Shown here: piece after piece, positions 46,523 through 60,412 of the stretch
Position numbering within the stretch: the first letter of the stretch is position 1
How the letters are laid out: each line of letters opens with the position of its first letter
Assembly: GCA_033558025.1 (NCBI GenBank)
Contig: JAUCEF010000003.1
Coordinates: 3,126,001 to 3,190,000, forward strand
Length of the DNA: 64,000 nt
DNA from: Phytophthora sp. 'mugwort'
Taxonomy: Eukaryota; Oomycota; Peronosporomycetes; Peronosporales; Peronosporaceae
Direction: 5' to 3'
Translations under genes and position numbers: made by a program
Notes under the pieces: model-generated
The model's database searches: none
What the model was told of the DNA's origin: nothing
What the model saw: only the letters and a program-made list of their open reading frames with translations

Positions 46523-47183
46523 GGGTTACAAACCACGAAAACGACAGACCTCATATTCGCATTTGCAGCGCACGCAACAAGAAAACACACCGCGCATGCA
46601 CACGCATGCACACGCATGCACACGCACGCATATATACGCCGGCAATATGAACACAAACAAACGCAAACACTCACACGGGCCGCCGCAGCTCTCCAAACCG
46701 GACATCCAATACCACCGCACCCTCGGCTTCCTACAGCTTGCTACTGACCTCCTGTGGCTCTCAATGTTCTTCGACGTGCTGTCAGCAAGTGCGACAGAGT
46801 TCGAAATGCACGGACACCCTACAGAAATCGCATACAAGACACCACTGAAGTCCCGACGTAACGGACTGGATCGGGTCCGAGCCCGGCCCAATCATTTCGC
46901 CGATGCCTCGCCTAGAAACAATGGATTGTGCCGCCAAGTGTTTGGCAACTCGCCGACTTACCTGCCGACCGTTTATAAGTCGGCGAAGATGAGAGCTCGC
47001 AAACCGATCGACAACGATAGGCCCAGTATCGCTGCCTCGATGTTTGTGGCCTTCATGTCTACGAACCGACGGTGGTGACAGCACAAGGAGCTTGTGGGGA
47101 CGTCTGGGAAGCCGTCCGAAAGCGAGAAGAAGCGGTACGCGAGTGATAAGCGCTGCAGCGGTCGTTTGTGCGCAGCAGCAAAA

Positions 47184-47265
47184 TGTCAGCTGTGGGATTT
47201 GAACCCACGCGTTCGAAAACATTACGACCTGAACGTAACCCCTTAGACCACTCGGGCAAACTGAC
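47184..47265 (-). tRNA. tRNA-Leu-CAG: tRNA-Leu(CAG), array copy 37
   Basis: First of four adjacent copies with GCTGCCTCG in the 3' flank. 732 bp to copy 38: A3, d2. Confidence 0.97.
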
Positions 47266-47915
47266 GGGTTACAAACCACGAAACGACAGACCTCATATTC
47301 GCATTTGCAGCGCACGCAACAAGAAAACACACCGCGCATGCACACGCATGCACACGCACGCATATATACGCCGGCAATATGAACACAAACAAACGCAAAC
47401 ACTCACACGGGCCGCCGCAGCTCTCCAAACCGGACATCCAATACCACCGCACCCTCGGCTTCCTACAGCTTGCTACTGACCTCCTGTGGCTCTCAATGTT
47501 CTTCGACGTGCTGTCAGCAAGTGCGACAGAGTTCGAAATGCACGGACACCCTACAGAAATCGCATACAAGACACCACTGAAGTCCCGACGTAACGGACTG
47601 GATCGGGTCCGAGCCCGGCCCAATCATTTCGCCGATGCCTCGCCTAGAAACAATGGATTGTGCCGCCAAGTGTTTGGCAACTCGCCGACTTACCTGCCGA
47701 CCGTTTATAAGTCGGCGAAGATGAGAGCTCGCAAACCGATCGACAACGATAGGCCCAGTATCGCTGCCTCGATGTTTGTGGCCTTCATGTCTACGAACCG
47801 ACGGTGGTGACAGCACAAGGAGCTTGTGGGGACGTCTGGGAAGCCGTCCGAAAGCGAGAAGAAGCGGTACGCGAGTGATAAGCGCTGCAGCGGTCGTTTG
47901 TGCGCAGCAGCAAAA

Positions 47916-47997
47916 TGTCAGCTGTGGGATTTGAACCCACGCGTTCGAAAACATTACGACCTGAACGTAACCCCTTAGACCACTCGGGCAAACTGAC
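47916..47997 (-). tRNA. tRNA-Leu-CAG: tRNA-Leu(CAG), array copy 38
   Basis: GCTGCCTCG in 3' flank. 732 bp to copy 39: A3, d2, same as copy 37. Confidence 0.97.
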
Positions 47998-48647
47998 GGG
48001 TTACAAACCACGAAACGACAGACCTCATATTCGCATTTGCAGCGCACGCAACAAGAAAACACACCGCGCATGCACACGCATGCACACGCACGCATATATA
48101 CGCCGGCAATATGAACACAAACAAACGCAAACACTCACACGGGCCGCCGCAGCTCTCCAAACCGGACATCCAATACCACCGCACCCTCGGCTTCCTACAG
48201 CTTGCTACTGACCTCCTGTGGCTCTCAATGTTCTTCGACGTGCTGTCAGCAAGTGCGACAGAGTTCGAAATGCACGGACACCCTACAGAAATCGCATACA
48301 AGACACCACTGAAGTCCCGACGTAACGGACTGGATCGGGTCCGAGCCCGGCCCAATCATTTCGCCGATGCCTCGCCTAGAAACAATGGATTGTGCCGCCA
48401 AGTGTTTGGCAACTCGCCGACTTACCTGCCGACCGTTTATAAGTCGGCGAAGATGAGAGCTCGCAAACCGATCGACAACGATAGGCCCAGTATCGCTGCC
48501 TCGATGTTTGTGGCCTTCATGTCTACGAACCGACGGTGGTGACAGCACAAGGAGCTTGTGGGGACGTCTGGGAAGCCGTCCGAAAGCGAGAAGAAGCGGT
48601 ACGCGAGTGATAAGCGCTGCAGCGGTCGTTTGTGCGCAGCAGCAAAA

Positions 48648-48729
48648 TGTCAGCTGTGGGATTTGAACCCACGCGTTCGAAAACATTACGACCTGAACGT
48701 AACCCCTTAGACCACTCGGGCAAACTGAC
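48648..48729 (-). tRNA. tRNA-Leu-CAG: tRNA-Leu(CAG), array copy 39
   Basis: GCTGCCTCG in 3' flank. 723 bp to copy 40: A4, d1. Confidence 0.97.
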
Positions 48730-49370
48730 GGGTTACAAACCACGAAAACGACAGACCTCATATTCGCATTTGCAGCGCACGCAACAAGAAAACACACCGC
48801 GCATGCACACGCACGCATATATACGCCGGCAATATGAACACAAACAAACGCAAACACTCACACGGGCCGCCGCAGCTCTCCAAACCGGACATCCAATACC
48901 ACCGCACCCTCGGCTTCCTACAGCTTGCTACTGACCTCCTGTGGCTCTCAATGTTCTTCGACGTGCTGTCAGCAAGTGCGACAGAGTTCGAAATGCACGG
49001 ACACCCTACAGAAATCGCATACAAGACACCACTGAAGTCCCGACGTAACGGACTGGATCGGGTCCGAGCCCGGCCCAATCATTTCGCCGATGCCTCGCCT
49101 AGAAACAATGGATTGTGCCGCCAAGTGTTTGGCAACTCGCCGACTTACCTGCCGACCGTTTATAAGTCGGCGAAGATGAGAGCTCGCAAACCGATCGACA
49201 ACGATAGGCCCAGTATCGCTGCCTCGATGTTTGTGGCCTTCATGTCTACGAACCGACGGTGGTGACAGCACAAGGAGCTTGTGGGGACGTCTGGGAAGCC
49301 GTCCGAAAGCGAGAAGAAGCGGTACGCGAGTGATAAGCGCTGCAGCGGTCGTTTGTGCGCAGCAGCAAAA

Positions 49371-49452
49371 TGTCAGCTGTGGGATTTGAACCCACGCGTT
49401 CGAAAACATTACGACCTGAACGTAACCCCTTAGACCACTCGGGCAAACTGAC
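49371..49452 (-). tRNA. tRNA-Leu-CAG: tRNA-Leu(CAG), array copy 40
   Basis: GCTGCCTCG in 3' flank. 723 bp to copy 41: A4, d1, same as copy 39. Confidence 0.97.
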
Positions 49453-50093
49453 GGGTTACAAACCACGAAAACGACAGACCTCATATTCGCATTTGCAGCG
49501 CACGCAACAAGAAAACACACCGCGCATGCACACGCACGCATATATACGCCGGCAATATGAACACAAACAAACGCAAACACTCACACGGGCCGCCGCAGCT
49601 CTCCAAACCGGACATCCAATACCACCGCACCCTCGGCTTCCTACAGCTTGCTACTGACCTCCTGTGGCTCTCAATGTTCTTCGACGTGCTGTCAGCAAGT
49701 GCGACAGAGTTCGAAATGCACGGACACCCTACAGAAATCGCATACAAGACACCACTGAAGTCCCGACGTAACGGACTGGATCGGGTCCGAGCCCGGCCCA
49801 ATCATTTCGCCGATGCCTCGCCTAGAAACAATGGATTGTGCCGCCAAGTGTTTGGCAACTCGCCGACTTACCTGCCGACCGTTTATAAGTCGGTGAAGAT
49901 GAGAGCTCGCAAACCGATCGACAACGATAGGCCCAGTATCGCTGTCTCGATGTTTGTGGCCTTCATGTCTACGAACCGACGGTGGTGACAGCACAAGGAG
50001 CTTGTGGGGACGTCTGGGAAGCCGTCCGAAAGCGAGAAGAAGCGGTACGCGAGTGATAAGCGCTGCAGCGGTCGTTTGTGCGCAGCAGCAAAA

Positions 50094-50175
50094 TGTCAGC
50101 TGTGGGATTTGAACCCACGCGTTCGAAAACATTACGACCTGAACGTAACCCCTTAGACCACTCGGGCAAACTGAC
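50094..50175 (-). tRNA. tRNA-Leu-CAG: tRNA-Leu(CAG), array copy 41
   Basis: Private T in the inverted repeat of the 3' flank (cggtgaag). 743 bp to copy 42: A4, d3. Confidence 0.97.
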
Positions 50176-50836
50176 GGGTTACAAACCACGAAAACGACAG
50201 ACCTCATATTCGCATTTGCAGCGCACGCAACAAGAAAACACACCGCGCATGCACACGCATGCACACGCATGCACACGCACGCATATATACGCCGGCAATA
50301 TGAACACAAACAAACGCAAACACTCACACGGGCCGCCGCAGCTCTCCAAACCGGACATCCAATACCACCGCACCCTCGGCTTCCTACAGCTTGCTACTGA
50401 CCTCCTGTGGCTCTCAATGTTCTTCGACGTGCTGTCAGCAAGTGCGACAGAGTTCGAAATGCACGGACACCCTACAGAAATCGCATACAAGACACCACTG
50501 AAGTCCCGACGTAACGGACTGGATCGGGTCCGAGCCCGGCCCAATCATTTCGCCGATGCCTCGCCTAGAAACAATGGATTGTGCCGCCAAGTGTTTGGCA
50601 ACTCGCCGACTTACCTGCCGACCGTTTATAAGTCGGCGAAGATGAGAGCTCGCAAACCGATCGACAACGATAGGCCCAGTATCGCTGTCTCGATGTTTGT
50701 GGCCTTCATGTCTACGAACCGACGGTGGTGACAGCACAAGGAGCTTGTGGGGACGTCTGGGAAGCCGTCCGAAAGCGAGAAGAAGCGGTACGCGAGTGAT
50801 AAGCGCTGCAGCGGTCGTTTGTGCGCAGCAGCAAAA

Positions 50837-50918
50837 TGTCAGCTGTGGGATTTGAACCCACGCGTTCGAAAACATTACGACCTGAACGTAACCCCTTAGA
50901 CCACTCGGGCAAACTGAC
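50837..50918 (-). tRNA. tRNA-Leu-CAG: tRNA-Leu(CAG), array copy 42
   Basis: First of five successive 723-bp spacings: A4, d1. Confidence 0.97.
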
Positions 50919-51559
50919 GGGTTACAAACCACGAAAACGACAGACCTCATATTCGCATTTGCAGCGCACGCAACAAGAAAACACACCGCGCATGCACACG
51001 CACGCATATATACGCCGGCAATATGAACACAAACAAACGCAAACACTCACACGGGCCGCCGCAGCTCTCCAAACCGGACATCCAATACCACCGCACCCTC
51101 GGCTTCCTACAGCTTGCTACTGACCTCCTGTGGCTCTCAATGTTCTTCGACGTGCTGTCAGCAAGTGCGACAGAGTTCGAAATGCACGGACACCCTACAG
51201 AAATCGCATACAAGACACCACTGAAGTCCCGACGTAACGGACTGGATCGGGTCCGAGCCCGGCCCAATCATTTCGCCGATGCCTCGCCTAGAAACAATGG
51301 ATTGTGCCGCCAAGTGTTTGGCAACTCGCCGACTTACCTGCCGACCGTTTATAAGTCGGCGAAGATGAGAGCTCGCAAACCGATCGACAACGATAGGCCC
51401 AGTATCGCTGTCTCGATGTTTGTGGCCTTCATGTCTACGAACCGACGGTGGTGACAGCACAAGGAGCTTGTGGGGACGTCTGGGAAGCCGTCCGAAAGCG
51501 AGAAGAAGCGGTACGCGAGTGATAAGCGCTGCAGCGGTCGTTTGTGCGCAGCAGCAAAA

Positions 51560-51641
51560 TGTCAGCTGTGGGATTTGAACCCACGCGTTCGAAAACATTA
51601 CGACCTGAACGTAACCCCTTAGACCACTCGGGCAAACTGAC
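51560..51641 (-). tRNA. tRNA-Leu-CAG: tRNA-Leu(CAG), array copy 43
   Basis: 723 bp to copy 44: A4, d1. Confidence 0.97.
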
Positions 51642-52282
51642 GGGTTACAAACCACGAAAACGACAGACCTCATATTCGCATTTGCAGCGCACGCAACAAG
51701 AAAACACACCGCGCATGCACACGCACGCATATATACGCCGGCAATATGAACACAAACAAACGCAAACACTCACACGGGCCGCCGCAGCTCTCCAAACCGG
51801 ACATCCAATACCACCGCACCCTCGGCTTCCTACAGCTTGCTACTGACCTCCTGTGGCTCTCAATGTTCTTCGACGTGCTGTCAGCAAGTGCGACAGAGTT
51901 CGAAATGCACGGACACCCTACAGAAATCGCATACAAGACACCACTGAAGTCCCGACGTAACGGACTGGATCGGGTCCGAGCCCGGCCCAATCATTTCGCC
52001 GATGCCTCGCCTAGAAACAATGGATTGTGCCGCCAAGTGTTTGGCAACTCGCCGACTTACCTGCCGACCGTTTATAAGTCGGCGAAGATGAGAGCTCGCA
52101 AACCGATCGACAACGATAGGCCCAGTATCGCTGTCTCGATGTTTGTGGCCTTCATGTCTACGAACCGACGGTGGTGACAGCACAAGGAGCTTGTGGGGAC
52201 GTCTGGGAAGCCGTCCGAAAGCGAGAAGAAGCGGTACGCGAGTGATAAGCGCTGCAGCGGTCGTTTGTGCGCAGCAGCAAAA

Positions 52283-52364
52283 TGTCAGCTGTGGGATTTG
52301 AACCCACGCGTTCGAAAACATTACGACCTGAACGTAACCCCTTAGACCACTCGGGCAAACTGAC
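52283..52364 (-). tRNA. tRNA-Leu-CAG: tRNA-Leu(CAG), array copy 44
   Basis: 723 bp to copy 45: A4, d1. Confidence 0.97.
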
Positions 52365-53005
52365 GGGTTACAAACCACGAAAACGACAGACCTCATATTC
52401 GCATTTGCAGCGCACGCAACAAGAAAACACACCGCGCATGCACACGCACGCATATATACGCCGGCAATATGAACACAAACAAACGCAAACACTCACACGG
52501 GCCGCCGCAGCTCTCCAAACCGGACATCCAATACCACCGCACCCTCGGCTTCCTACAGCTTGCTACTGACCTCCTGTGGCTCTCAATGTTCTTCGACGTG
52601 CTGTCAGCAAGTGCGACAGAGTTCGAAATGCACGGACACCCTACAGAAATCGCATACAAGACACCACTGAAGTCCCGACGTAACGGACTGGATCGGGTCC
52701 GAGCCCGGCCCAATCATTTCGCCGATGCCTCGCCTAGAAACAATGGATTGTGCCGCCAAGTGTTTGGCAACTCGCCGACTTACCTGCCGACCGTTTATAA
52801 GTCGGCGAAGATGAGAGCTCGCAAACCGATCGACAACGATAGGCCCAGTATCGCTGTCTCGATGTTTGTGGCCTTCATGTCTACGAACCGACGGTGGTGA
52901 CAGCACAAGGAGCTTGTGGGGACGTCTGGGAAGCCGTCCGAAAGCGAGAAGAAGCGGTACGCGAGTGATAAGCGCTGCAGCGGTCGTTTGTGCGCAGCAG
53001 CAAAA

Positions 53006-53087
53006 TGTCAGCTGTGGGATTTGAACCCACGCGTTCGAAAACATTACGACCTGAACGTAACCCCTTAGACCACTCGGGCAAACTGAC
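53006..53087 (-). tRNA. tRNA-Leu-CAG: tRNA-Leu(CAG), array copy 45
   Basis: 723 bp to copy 46: A4, d1. Confidence 0.97.
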
Positions 53088-53728
53088 GGGTTACAAACCA
53101 CGAAAACGACAGACCTCATATTCGCATTTGCAGCGCACGCAACAAGAAAACACACCGCGCATGCACACGCACGCATATATACGCCGGCAATATGAACACA
53201 AACAAACGCAAACACTCACACGGGCCGCCGCAGCTCTCCAAACCGGACATCCAATACCACCGCACCCTCGGCTTCCTACAGCTTGCTACTGACCTCCTGT
53301 GGCTCTCAATGTTCTTCGACGTGCTGTCAGCAAGTGCGACAGAGTTCGAAATGCACGGACACCCTACAGAAATCGCATACAAGACACCACTGAAGTCCCG
53401 ACGTAACGGACTGGATCGGGTCCGAGCCCGGCCCAATCATTTCGCCGATGCCTCGCCTAGAAACAATGGATTGTGCCGCCAAGTGTTTGGCAACTCGCCG
53501 ACTTACCTGCCGACCGTTTATAAGTCGGCGAAGATGAGAGCTCGCAAACCGATCGACAACGATAGGCCCAGTATCGCTGTCTCGATGTTTGTGGCCTTCA
53601 TGTCTACGAACCGACGGTGGTGACAGCACAAGGAGCTTGTGGGGACGTCTGGGAAGCCGTCCGAAAGCGAGAAGAAGCGGTACGCGAGTGATAAGCGCTG
53701 CAGCGGTCGTTTGTGCGCAGCAGCAAAA

Positions 53729-53810
53729 TGTCAGCTGTGGGATTTGAACCCACGCGTTCGAAAACATTACGACCTGAACGTAACCCCTTAGACCACTCGG
53801 GCAAACTGAC
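53729..53810 (-). tRNA. tRNA-Leu-CAG: tRNA-Leu(CAG), array copy 46
   Basis: 723 bp to copy 47: A4, d1. Confidence 0.97.
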
Positions 53811-54451
53811 GGGTTACAAACCACGAAAACGACAGACCTCATATTCGCATTTGCAGCGCACGCAACAAGAAAACACACCGCGCATGCACACGCACGCATA
53901 TATACGCCGGCAATATGAACACAAACAAACGCAAACACTCACACGGGCCGCCGCAGCTCTCCAAACCGGACATCCAATACCACCGCACCCTCGGCTTCCT
54001 ACAGCTTGCTACTGACCTCCTGTGGCTCTCAATGTTCTTCGACGTGCTGTCAGCAAGTGCGACAGAGTTCGAAATGCACGGACACCCTACAGAAATCGCA
54101 TACAAGACACCACTGAAGTCCCGACGTAACGGACTGGATCGGGTCCGAGCCCGGCCCAATCATTTCGCCGATGCCTCGCCTAGAAACAATGGATTGTGCC
54201 GCCAAGTGTTTGGCAACTCGCCGACTTACCTGCCGACCGTTTATAAGTCGGCGAAGATGAGAGCTCGCAAACCGATCGACAACGATAGGCCCAGTATCGC
54301 TGTCTCGATGTTTGTGGCCTTCATGTCTACGAACCGACGGTGGTGACAGCACAAGGAGCTTGTGGGGACGTCTGGGAAGCCGTCCGAAAGCGAGAAGAAG
54401 CGGTACGCGAGTGATAAGCGCTGCAGCGGTCGTTTGTGCGCAGCAGCAAAA

Positions 54452-54533
54452 TGTCAGCTGTGGGATTTGAACCCACGCGTTCGAAAACATTACGACCTGA
54501 ACGTAACCCCTTAGACCACTCGGGCAAACTGAC
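54452..54533 (-). tRNA. tRNA-Leu-CAG: tRNA-Leu(CAG), array copy 47
   Basis: 743 bp to copy 48: A4, d3. Confidence 0.97.
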
Positions 54534-55194
54534 GGGTTACAAACCACGAAAACGACAGACCTCATATTCGCATTTGCAGCGCACGCAACAAGAAAACACA
54601 CCGCGCATGCACACGCATGCACACGCATGCACACGCACGCATATATACGCCGGCAATATGAACACAAACAAACGCAAACACTCACACGGGCCGCCGCAGC
54701 TCTCCAAACCGGACATCCAATACCACCGCACCCTCGGCTTCCTACAGCTTGCTACTGACCTCCTGTGGCTCTCAATGTTCTTCGACGTGCTGTCAGCAAG
54801 TGCGACAGAGTTCGAAATGCACGGACACCCTACAGAAATCGCATACAAGACACCACTGAAGTCCCGACGTAACGGACTGGATCGGGTCCGAGCCCGGCCC
54901 AATCATTTCGCCGATGCCTCGCCTAGAAACAATGGATTGTGCCGCCAAGTGTTTGGCAACTCGCCGACTTACCTGCCGACCGTTTATAAGTCGGCGAAGA
55001 TGAGAGCTCGCAAACCGATCGACAACGATAGGCCCAGTATCGCTGTCTCGATGTTTGTGGCCTTCATGTCTACGAACCGACGGTGGTGACAGCACAAGGA
55101 GCTTGTGGGGACGTCTGGGAAGCCGTCCGAAAGCGAGAAGAAGCGGTACGCGAGTGATAAGCGCTGCAGCGGTCGTTTGTGCGCAGCAGCAAAA

Positions 55195-55276
55195 TGTCAG
55201 CTGTGGGATTTGAACCCACGCGTTCGAAAACATTACGACCTGAACGTAACCCCTTAGACCACTCGGGCAAACTGAC
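55195..55276 (-). tRNA. tRNA-Leu-CAG: tRNA-Leu(CAG), array copy 48
   Basis: 752 bp to copy 49: the only A3 with d4. Confidence 0.97.
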
Positions 55277-55946
55277 GGGTTACAAACCACGAAACGACAG
55301 ACCTCATATTCGCATTTGCAGCGCACGCAACAAGAAAACACACCGCGCATGCACACGCATGCACACGCATGCACACGCATGCACACGCACGCATATATAC
55401 GCCGGCAATATGAACACAAACAAACGCAAACACTCACACGGGCCGCCGCAGCTCTCCAAACCGGACATCCAATACCACCGCACCCTCGGCTTCCTACAGC
55501 TTGCTACTGACCTCCTGTGGCTCTCAATGTTCTTCGACGTGCTGTCAGCAAGTGCGACAGAGTTCGAAATGCACGGACACCCTACAGAAATCGCATACAA
55601 GACACCACTGAAGTCCCGACGTAACGGACTGGATCGGGTCCGAGCCCGGCCCAATCATTTCGCCGATGCCTCGCCTAGAAACAATGGATTGTGCCGCCAA
55701 GTGTTTGGCAACTCGCCGACTTACCTGCCGACCGTTTATAAGTCGGCGAAGATGAGAGCTCGCAAACCGATCGACAACGATAGGCCCAGTATCGCTGTCT
55801 CGATGTTTGTGGCCTTCATGTCTACGAACCGACGGTGGTGACAGCACAAGGAGCTTGTGGGGACGTCTGGGAAGCCGTCCGAAAGCGAGAAGAAGCGGTA
55901 CGCGAGTGATAAGCGCTGCAGCGGTCGTTTGTGCGCAGCAGCAAAA

Positions 55947-56028
55947 TGTCAGCTGTGGGATTTGAACCCACGCGTTCGAAAACATTACGACCTGAACGTA
56001 ACCCCTTAGACCACTCGGGCAAACTGAC
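55947..56028 (-). tRNA. tRNA-Leu-CAG: tRNA-Leu(CAG), array copy 49
   Basis: 742 bp to copy 50: A3, d3. Confidence 0.97.
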
Positions 56029-56688
56029 GGGTTACAAACCACGAAACGACAGACCTCATATTCGCATTTGCAGCGCACGCAACAAGAAAACACACCGCGC
56101 ATGCACACGCATGCACACGCATGCACACGCACGCATATATACGCCGGCAATATGAACACAAACAAACGCAAACACTCACACGGGCCGCCGCAGCTCTCCA
56201 AACCGGACATCCAATACCACCGCACCCTCGGCTTCCTACAGCTTGCTACTGACCTCCTGTGGCTCTCAATGTTCTTCGACGTGCTGTCAGCAAGTGCGAC
56301 AGAGTTCGAAATGCACGGACACCCTACAGAAATCGCATACAAGACACCACTGAAGTCCCGACGTAACGGACTGGATCGGGTCCGAGCCCGGCCCAATCAT
56401 TTCGCCGATGCCTCGCCTAGAAACAATGGATTGTGCCGCCAAGTGTTTGGCAACTCGCCGACTTACCTGCCGACCGTTTATAAGTCGGCGAAGATGAGAG
56501 CTCGCAAACCGATCGACAACGATAGGCCCAGTATCGCTGTCTCGATGTTTGTGGCCTTCATGTCTACGAACCGACGGTGGTGACAGCACAAGGAGCTTGT
56601 GGGGACGTCTGGGAAGCCGTCCGAAAGCGAGAAGAAGCGGTACGCGAGTGATAAGCGCTGCAGCGGTCGTTTGTGCGCAGCAGCAAAA

Positions 56689-56770
56689 TGTCAGCTGTGG
56701 GATTTGAACCCACGCGTTCGAAAACATTACGACCTGAACGTAACCCCTTAGACCACTCGGGCAAACTGAC
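56689..56770 (-). tRNA. tRNA-Leu-CAG: tRNA-Leu(CAG), array copy 50
   Basis: 723 bp to copy 51: A4, d1. Confidence 0.97.
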
Positions 56771-57411
56771 GGGTTACAAACCACGAAAACGACAGACCTC
56801 ATATTCGCATTTGCAGCGCACGCAACAAGAAAACACACCGCGCATGCACACGCACGCATATATACGCCGGCAATATGAACACAAACAAACGCAAACACTC
56901 ACACGGGCCGCCGCAGCTCTCCAAACCGGACATCCAATACCACCGCACCCTCGGCTTCCTACAGCTTGCTACTGACCTCCTGTGGCTCTCAATGTTCTTC
57001 GACGTGCTGTCAGCAAGTGCGACAGAGTTCGAAATGCACGGACACCCTACAGAAATCGCATACAAGACACCACTGAAGTCCCGACGTAACGGACTGGATC
57101 GGGTCCGAGCCCGGCCCAATCATTTCGCCGATGCCTCGCCTAGAAACAATGGATTGTGCCGCCAAGTGTTTGGCAACTCGCCGACTTACCTGCCGACCGT
57201 TTATAAGTCGGCGAAGATGAGAGCTCGCAAACCGATCGACAACGATAGGCCCAGTATCGCTGTCTCGATGTTTGTGGCCTTCATGTCTACGAACCGACGG
57301 TGGTGACAGCACAAGGAGCTTGTGGGGACGTCTGGGAAGCCGTCCGAAAGCGAGAAGAAGCGGTACGCGAGTGATAAGCGCTGCAGCGGTCGTTTGTGCG
57401 CAGCAGCAAAA

Positions 57412-57493
57412 TGTCAGCTGTGGGATTTGAACCCACGCGTTCGAAAACATTACGACCTGAACGTAACCCCTTAGACCACTCGGGCAAACTGAC
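57412..57493 (-). tRNA. tRNA-Leu-CAG: tRNA-Leu(CAG), array copy 51
   Basis: 723 bp to copy 52: A4, d1. Confidence 0.97.
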
Positions 57494-58134
57494 GGGTTAC
57501 AAACCACGAAAACGACAGACCTCATATTCGCATTTGCAGCGCACGCAACAAGAAAACACACCGCGCATGCACACGCACGCATATATACGCCGGCAATATG
57601 AACACAAACAAACGCAAACACTCACACGGGCCGCCGCAGCTCTCCAAACCGGACATCCAATACCACCGCACCCTCGGCTTCCTACAGCTTGCTACTGACC
57701 TCCTGTGGCTCTCAATGTTCTTCGACGTGCTGTCAGCAAGTGCGACAGAGTTCGAAATGCACGGACACCCTACAGAAATCGCATACAAGACACCACTGAA
57801 GTCCCGACGTAACGGACTGGATCGGGTCCGAGCCCGGCCCAATCATTTCGCCGATGCCTCGCCTAGAAACAATGGATTGTGCCGCCAAGTGTTTGGCAAC
57901 TCGCCGACTTACCTGCCGACCGTTTATAAGTCGGCGAAGATGAGAGCTCGCAAACCGATCGACAACGATAGGCCCAGTATCGCTGTCTCGATGTTTGTGG
58001 CCTTCATGTCTACGAACCGACGGTGGTGACAGCACAAGGAGCTTGTGGGGACGTCTGGGAAGCCGTCCGAAAGCGAGAAGAAGCGGTACGCGAGTGATAA
58101 GCGCTGCAGCGGTCGTTTGTGCGCAGCAGCAAAA

Positions 58135-58216
58135 TGTCAGCTGTGGGATTTGAACCCACGCGTTCGAAAACATTACGACCTGAACGTAACCCCTTAGACC
58201 ACTCGGGCAAACTGAC
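58135..58216 (-). tRNA. tRNA-Leu-CAG: tRNA-Leu(CAG), array copy 52
   Basis: 732 bp to copy 53: A3, d2. Confidence 0.97.
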
Positions 58217-58866
58217 GGGTTACAAACCACGAAACGACAGACCTCATATTCGCATTTGCAGCGCACGCAACAAGAAAACACACCGCGCATGCACACGCAT
58301 GCACACGCACGCATATATACGCCGGCAATATGAACACAAACAAACGCAAACACTCACACGGGCCGCCGCAGCTCTCCAAACCGGACATCCAATACCACCG
58401 CACCCTCGGCTTCCTACAGCTTGCTACTGACCTCCTGTGGCTCTCAATGTTCTTCGACGTGCTGTCAGCAAGTGCGACAGAGTTCGAAATGCACGGACAC
58501 CCTACAGAAATCGCATACAAGACACCACTGAAGTCCCGACGTAACGGACTGGATCGGGTCCGAGCCCGGCCCAATCATTTCGCCGATGCCTCGCCTAGAA
58601 ACAATGGATTGTGCCGCCAAGTGTTTGGCAACTCGCCGACTTACCTGCCGACCGTTTATAAGTCGGCGAAGATGAGAGCTCGCAAACCGATCGACAACGA
58701 TAGGCCCAGTATCGCTGCCTCGATGTTTGTGGCCTTCATGTCTACGAACCGACGGTGGTGACAGCACAAGGAGCTTGTGGGGACGTCTGGGAAGCCGTCC
58801 GAAAGCGAGAAGAAGCGGTACGCGAGTGATAAGCGCTGCAGCGGTCGTTTGTGCGCAGCAGCAAAA

Positions 58867-58948
58867 TGTCAGCTGTGGGATTTGAACCCACGCGTTCGAA
58901 AACATTACGACCTGAACGTAACCCCTTAGACCACTCGGGCAAACTGAC
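58867..58948 (-). tRNA. tRNA-Leu-CAG: tRNA-Leu(CAG), array copy 53
   Basis: GCTGCCTCG in 3' flank, away from the 37-40 cluster. 723 bp to copy 54: A4, d1; with copy 52 this repeats the A3-d2 / A4-d1 order of copies 38-39. Confidence 0.97.
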
Positions 58949-59589
58949 GGGTTACAAACCACGAAAACGACAGACCTCATATTCGCATTTGCAGCGCACG
59001 CAACAAGAAAACACACCGCGCATGCACACGCACGCATATATACGCCGGCAATATGAACACAAACAAACGCAAACACTCACACGGGCCGCCGCAGCTCTCC
59101 AAACCGGACATCCAATACCACCGCACCCTCGGCTTCCTACAGCTTGCTACTGACCTCCTGTGGCTCTCAATGTTCTTCGACGTGCTGTCAGCAAGTGCGA
59201 CAGAGTTCGAAATGCACGGACACCCTACAGAAATCGCATACAAGACACCACTGAAGTCCCGACGTAACGGACTGGATCGGGTCCGAGCCCGGCCCAATCA
59301 TTTCGCCGATGCCTCGCCTAGAAACAATGGATTGTGCCGCCAAGTGTTTGGCAACTCGCCGACTTACCTGCCGACCGTTTATAAGTCGGCGAAGATGAGA
59401 GCTCGCAAACCGATCGACAACGATAGGCCCAGTATCGCTGTCTCGATGTTTGTGGCCTTCATGTCTACGAACCGACGGTGGTGACAGCACAAGGAGCTTG
59501 TGGGGACGTCTGGGAAGCCGTCCGAAAGCGAGAAGAAGCGGTACGCGAGTGATAAGCGCTGCAGCGGTCGTTTGTGCGCAGCAGCAAAA

Positions 59590-59671
59590 TGTCAGCTGTG
59601 GGATTTGAACCCACGCGTTCGAAAACATTACGACCTGAACGTAACCCCTTAGACCACTCGGGCAAACTGAC
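59590..59671 (-). tRNA. tRNA-Leu-CAG: tRNA-Leu(CAG), array copy 54
   Basis: 741 bp to copy 55: A4, d3 with a private two-base deletion (atcgcacaag) near 59980. Confidence 0.97.
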
Positions 59672-60330
59672 GGGTTACAAACCACGAAAACGACAGACCT
59701 CATATTCGCATTTGCAGCGCACGCAACAAGAAAACACACCGCGCATGCACACGCATGCACACGCATGCACACGCACGCATATATACGCCGGCAATATGAA
59801 CACAAACAAACGCAAACACTCACACGGGCCGCCGCAGCTCTCCAAACCGGACATCCAATACCACCGCACCCTCGGCTTCCTACAGCTTGCTACTGACCTC
59901 CTGTGGCTCTCAATGTTCTTCGACGTGCTGTCAGCAAGTGCGACAGAGTTCGAAATGCACGGACACCCTACAGAAATCGCACAAGACACCACTGAAGTCC
60001 CGACGTAACGGACTGGATCGGGTCCGAGCCCGGCCCAATCATTTCGCCGATGCCTCGCCTAGAAACAATGGATTGTGCCGCCAAGTGTTTGGCAACTCGC
60101 CGACTTACCTGCCGACCGTTTATAAGTCGGCGAAGATGAGAGCTCGCAAACCGATCGACAACGATAGGCCCAGTATCGCTGTCTCGATGTTTGTGGCCTT
60201 CATGTCTACGAACCGACGGTGGTGACAGCACAAGGAGCTTGTGGGGACGTCTGGGAAGCCGTCCGAAAGCGAGAAGAAGCGGTACGCGAGTGATAAGCGC
60301 TGCAGCGGTCGTTTGTGCGCAGCAGCAAAA

Positions 60331-60412
60331 TGTCAGCTGTGGGATTTGAACCCACGCGTTCGAAAACATTACGACCTGAACGTAACCCCTTAGACCACTC
60401 GGGCAAACTGAC
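60331..60412 (-). tRNA. tRNA-Leu-CAG: tRNA-Leu(CAG), array copy 55
   Basis: 742 bp to copy 56: A3, d3 with two private changes (ccgcacatg and cacacaggcc). Confidence 0.97.
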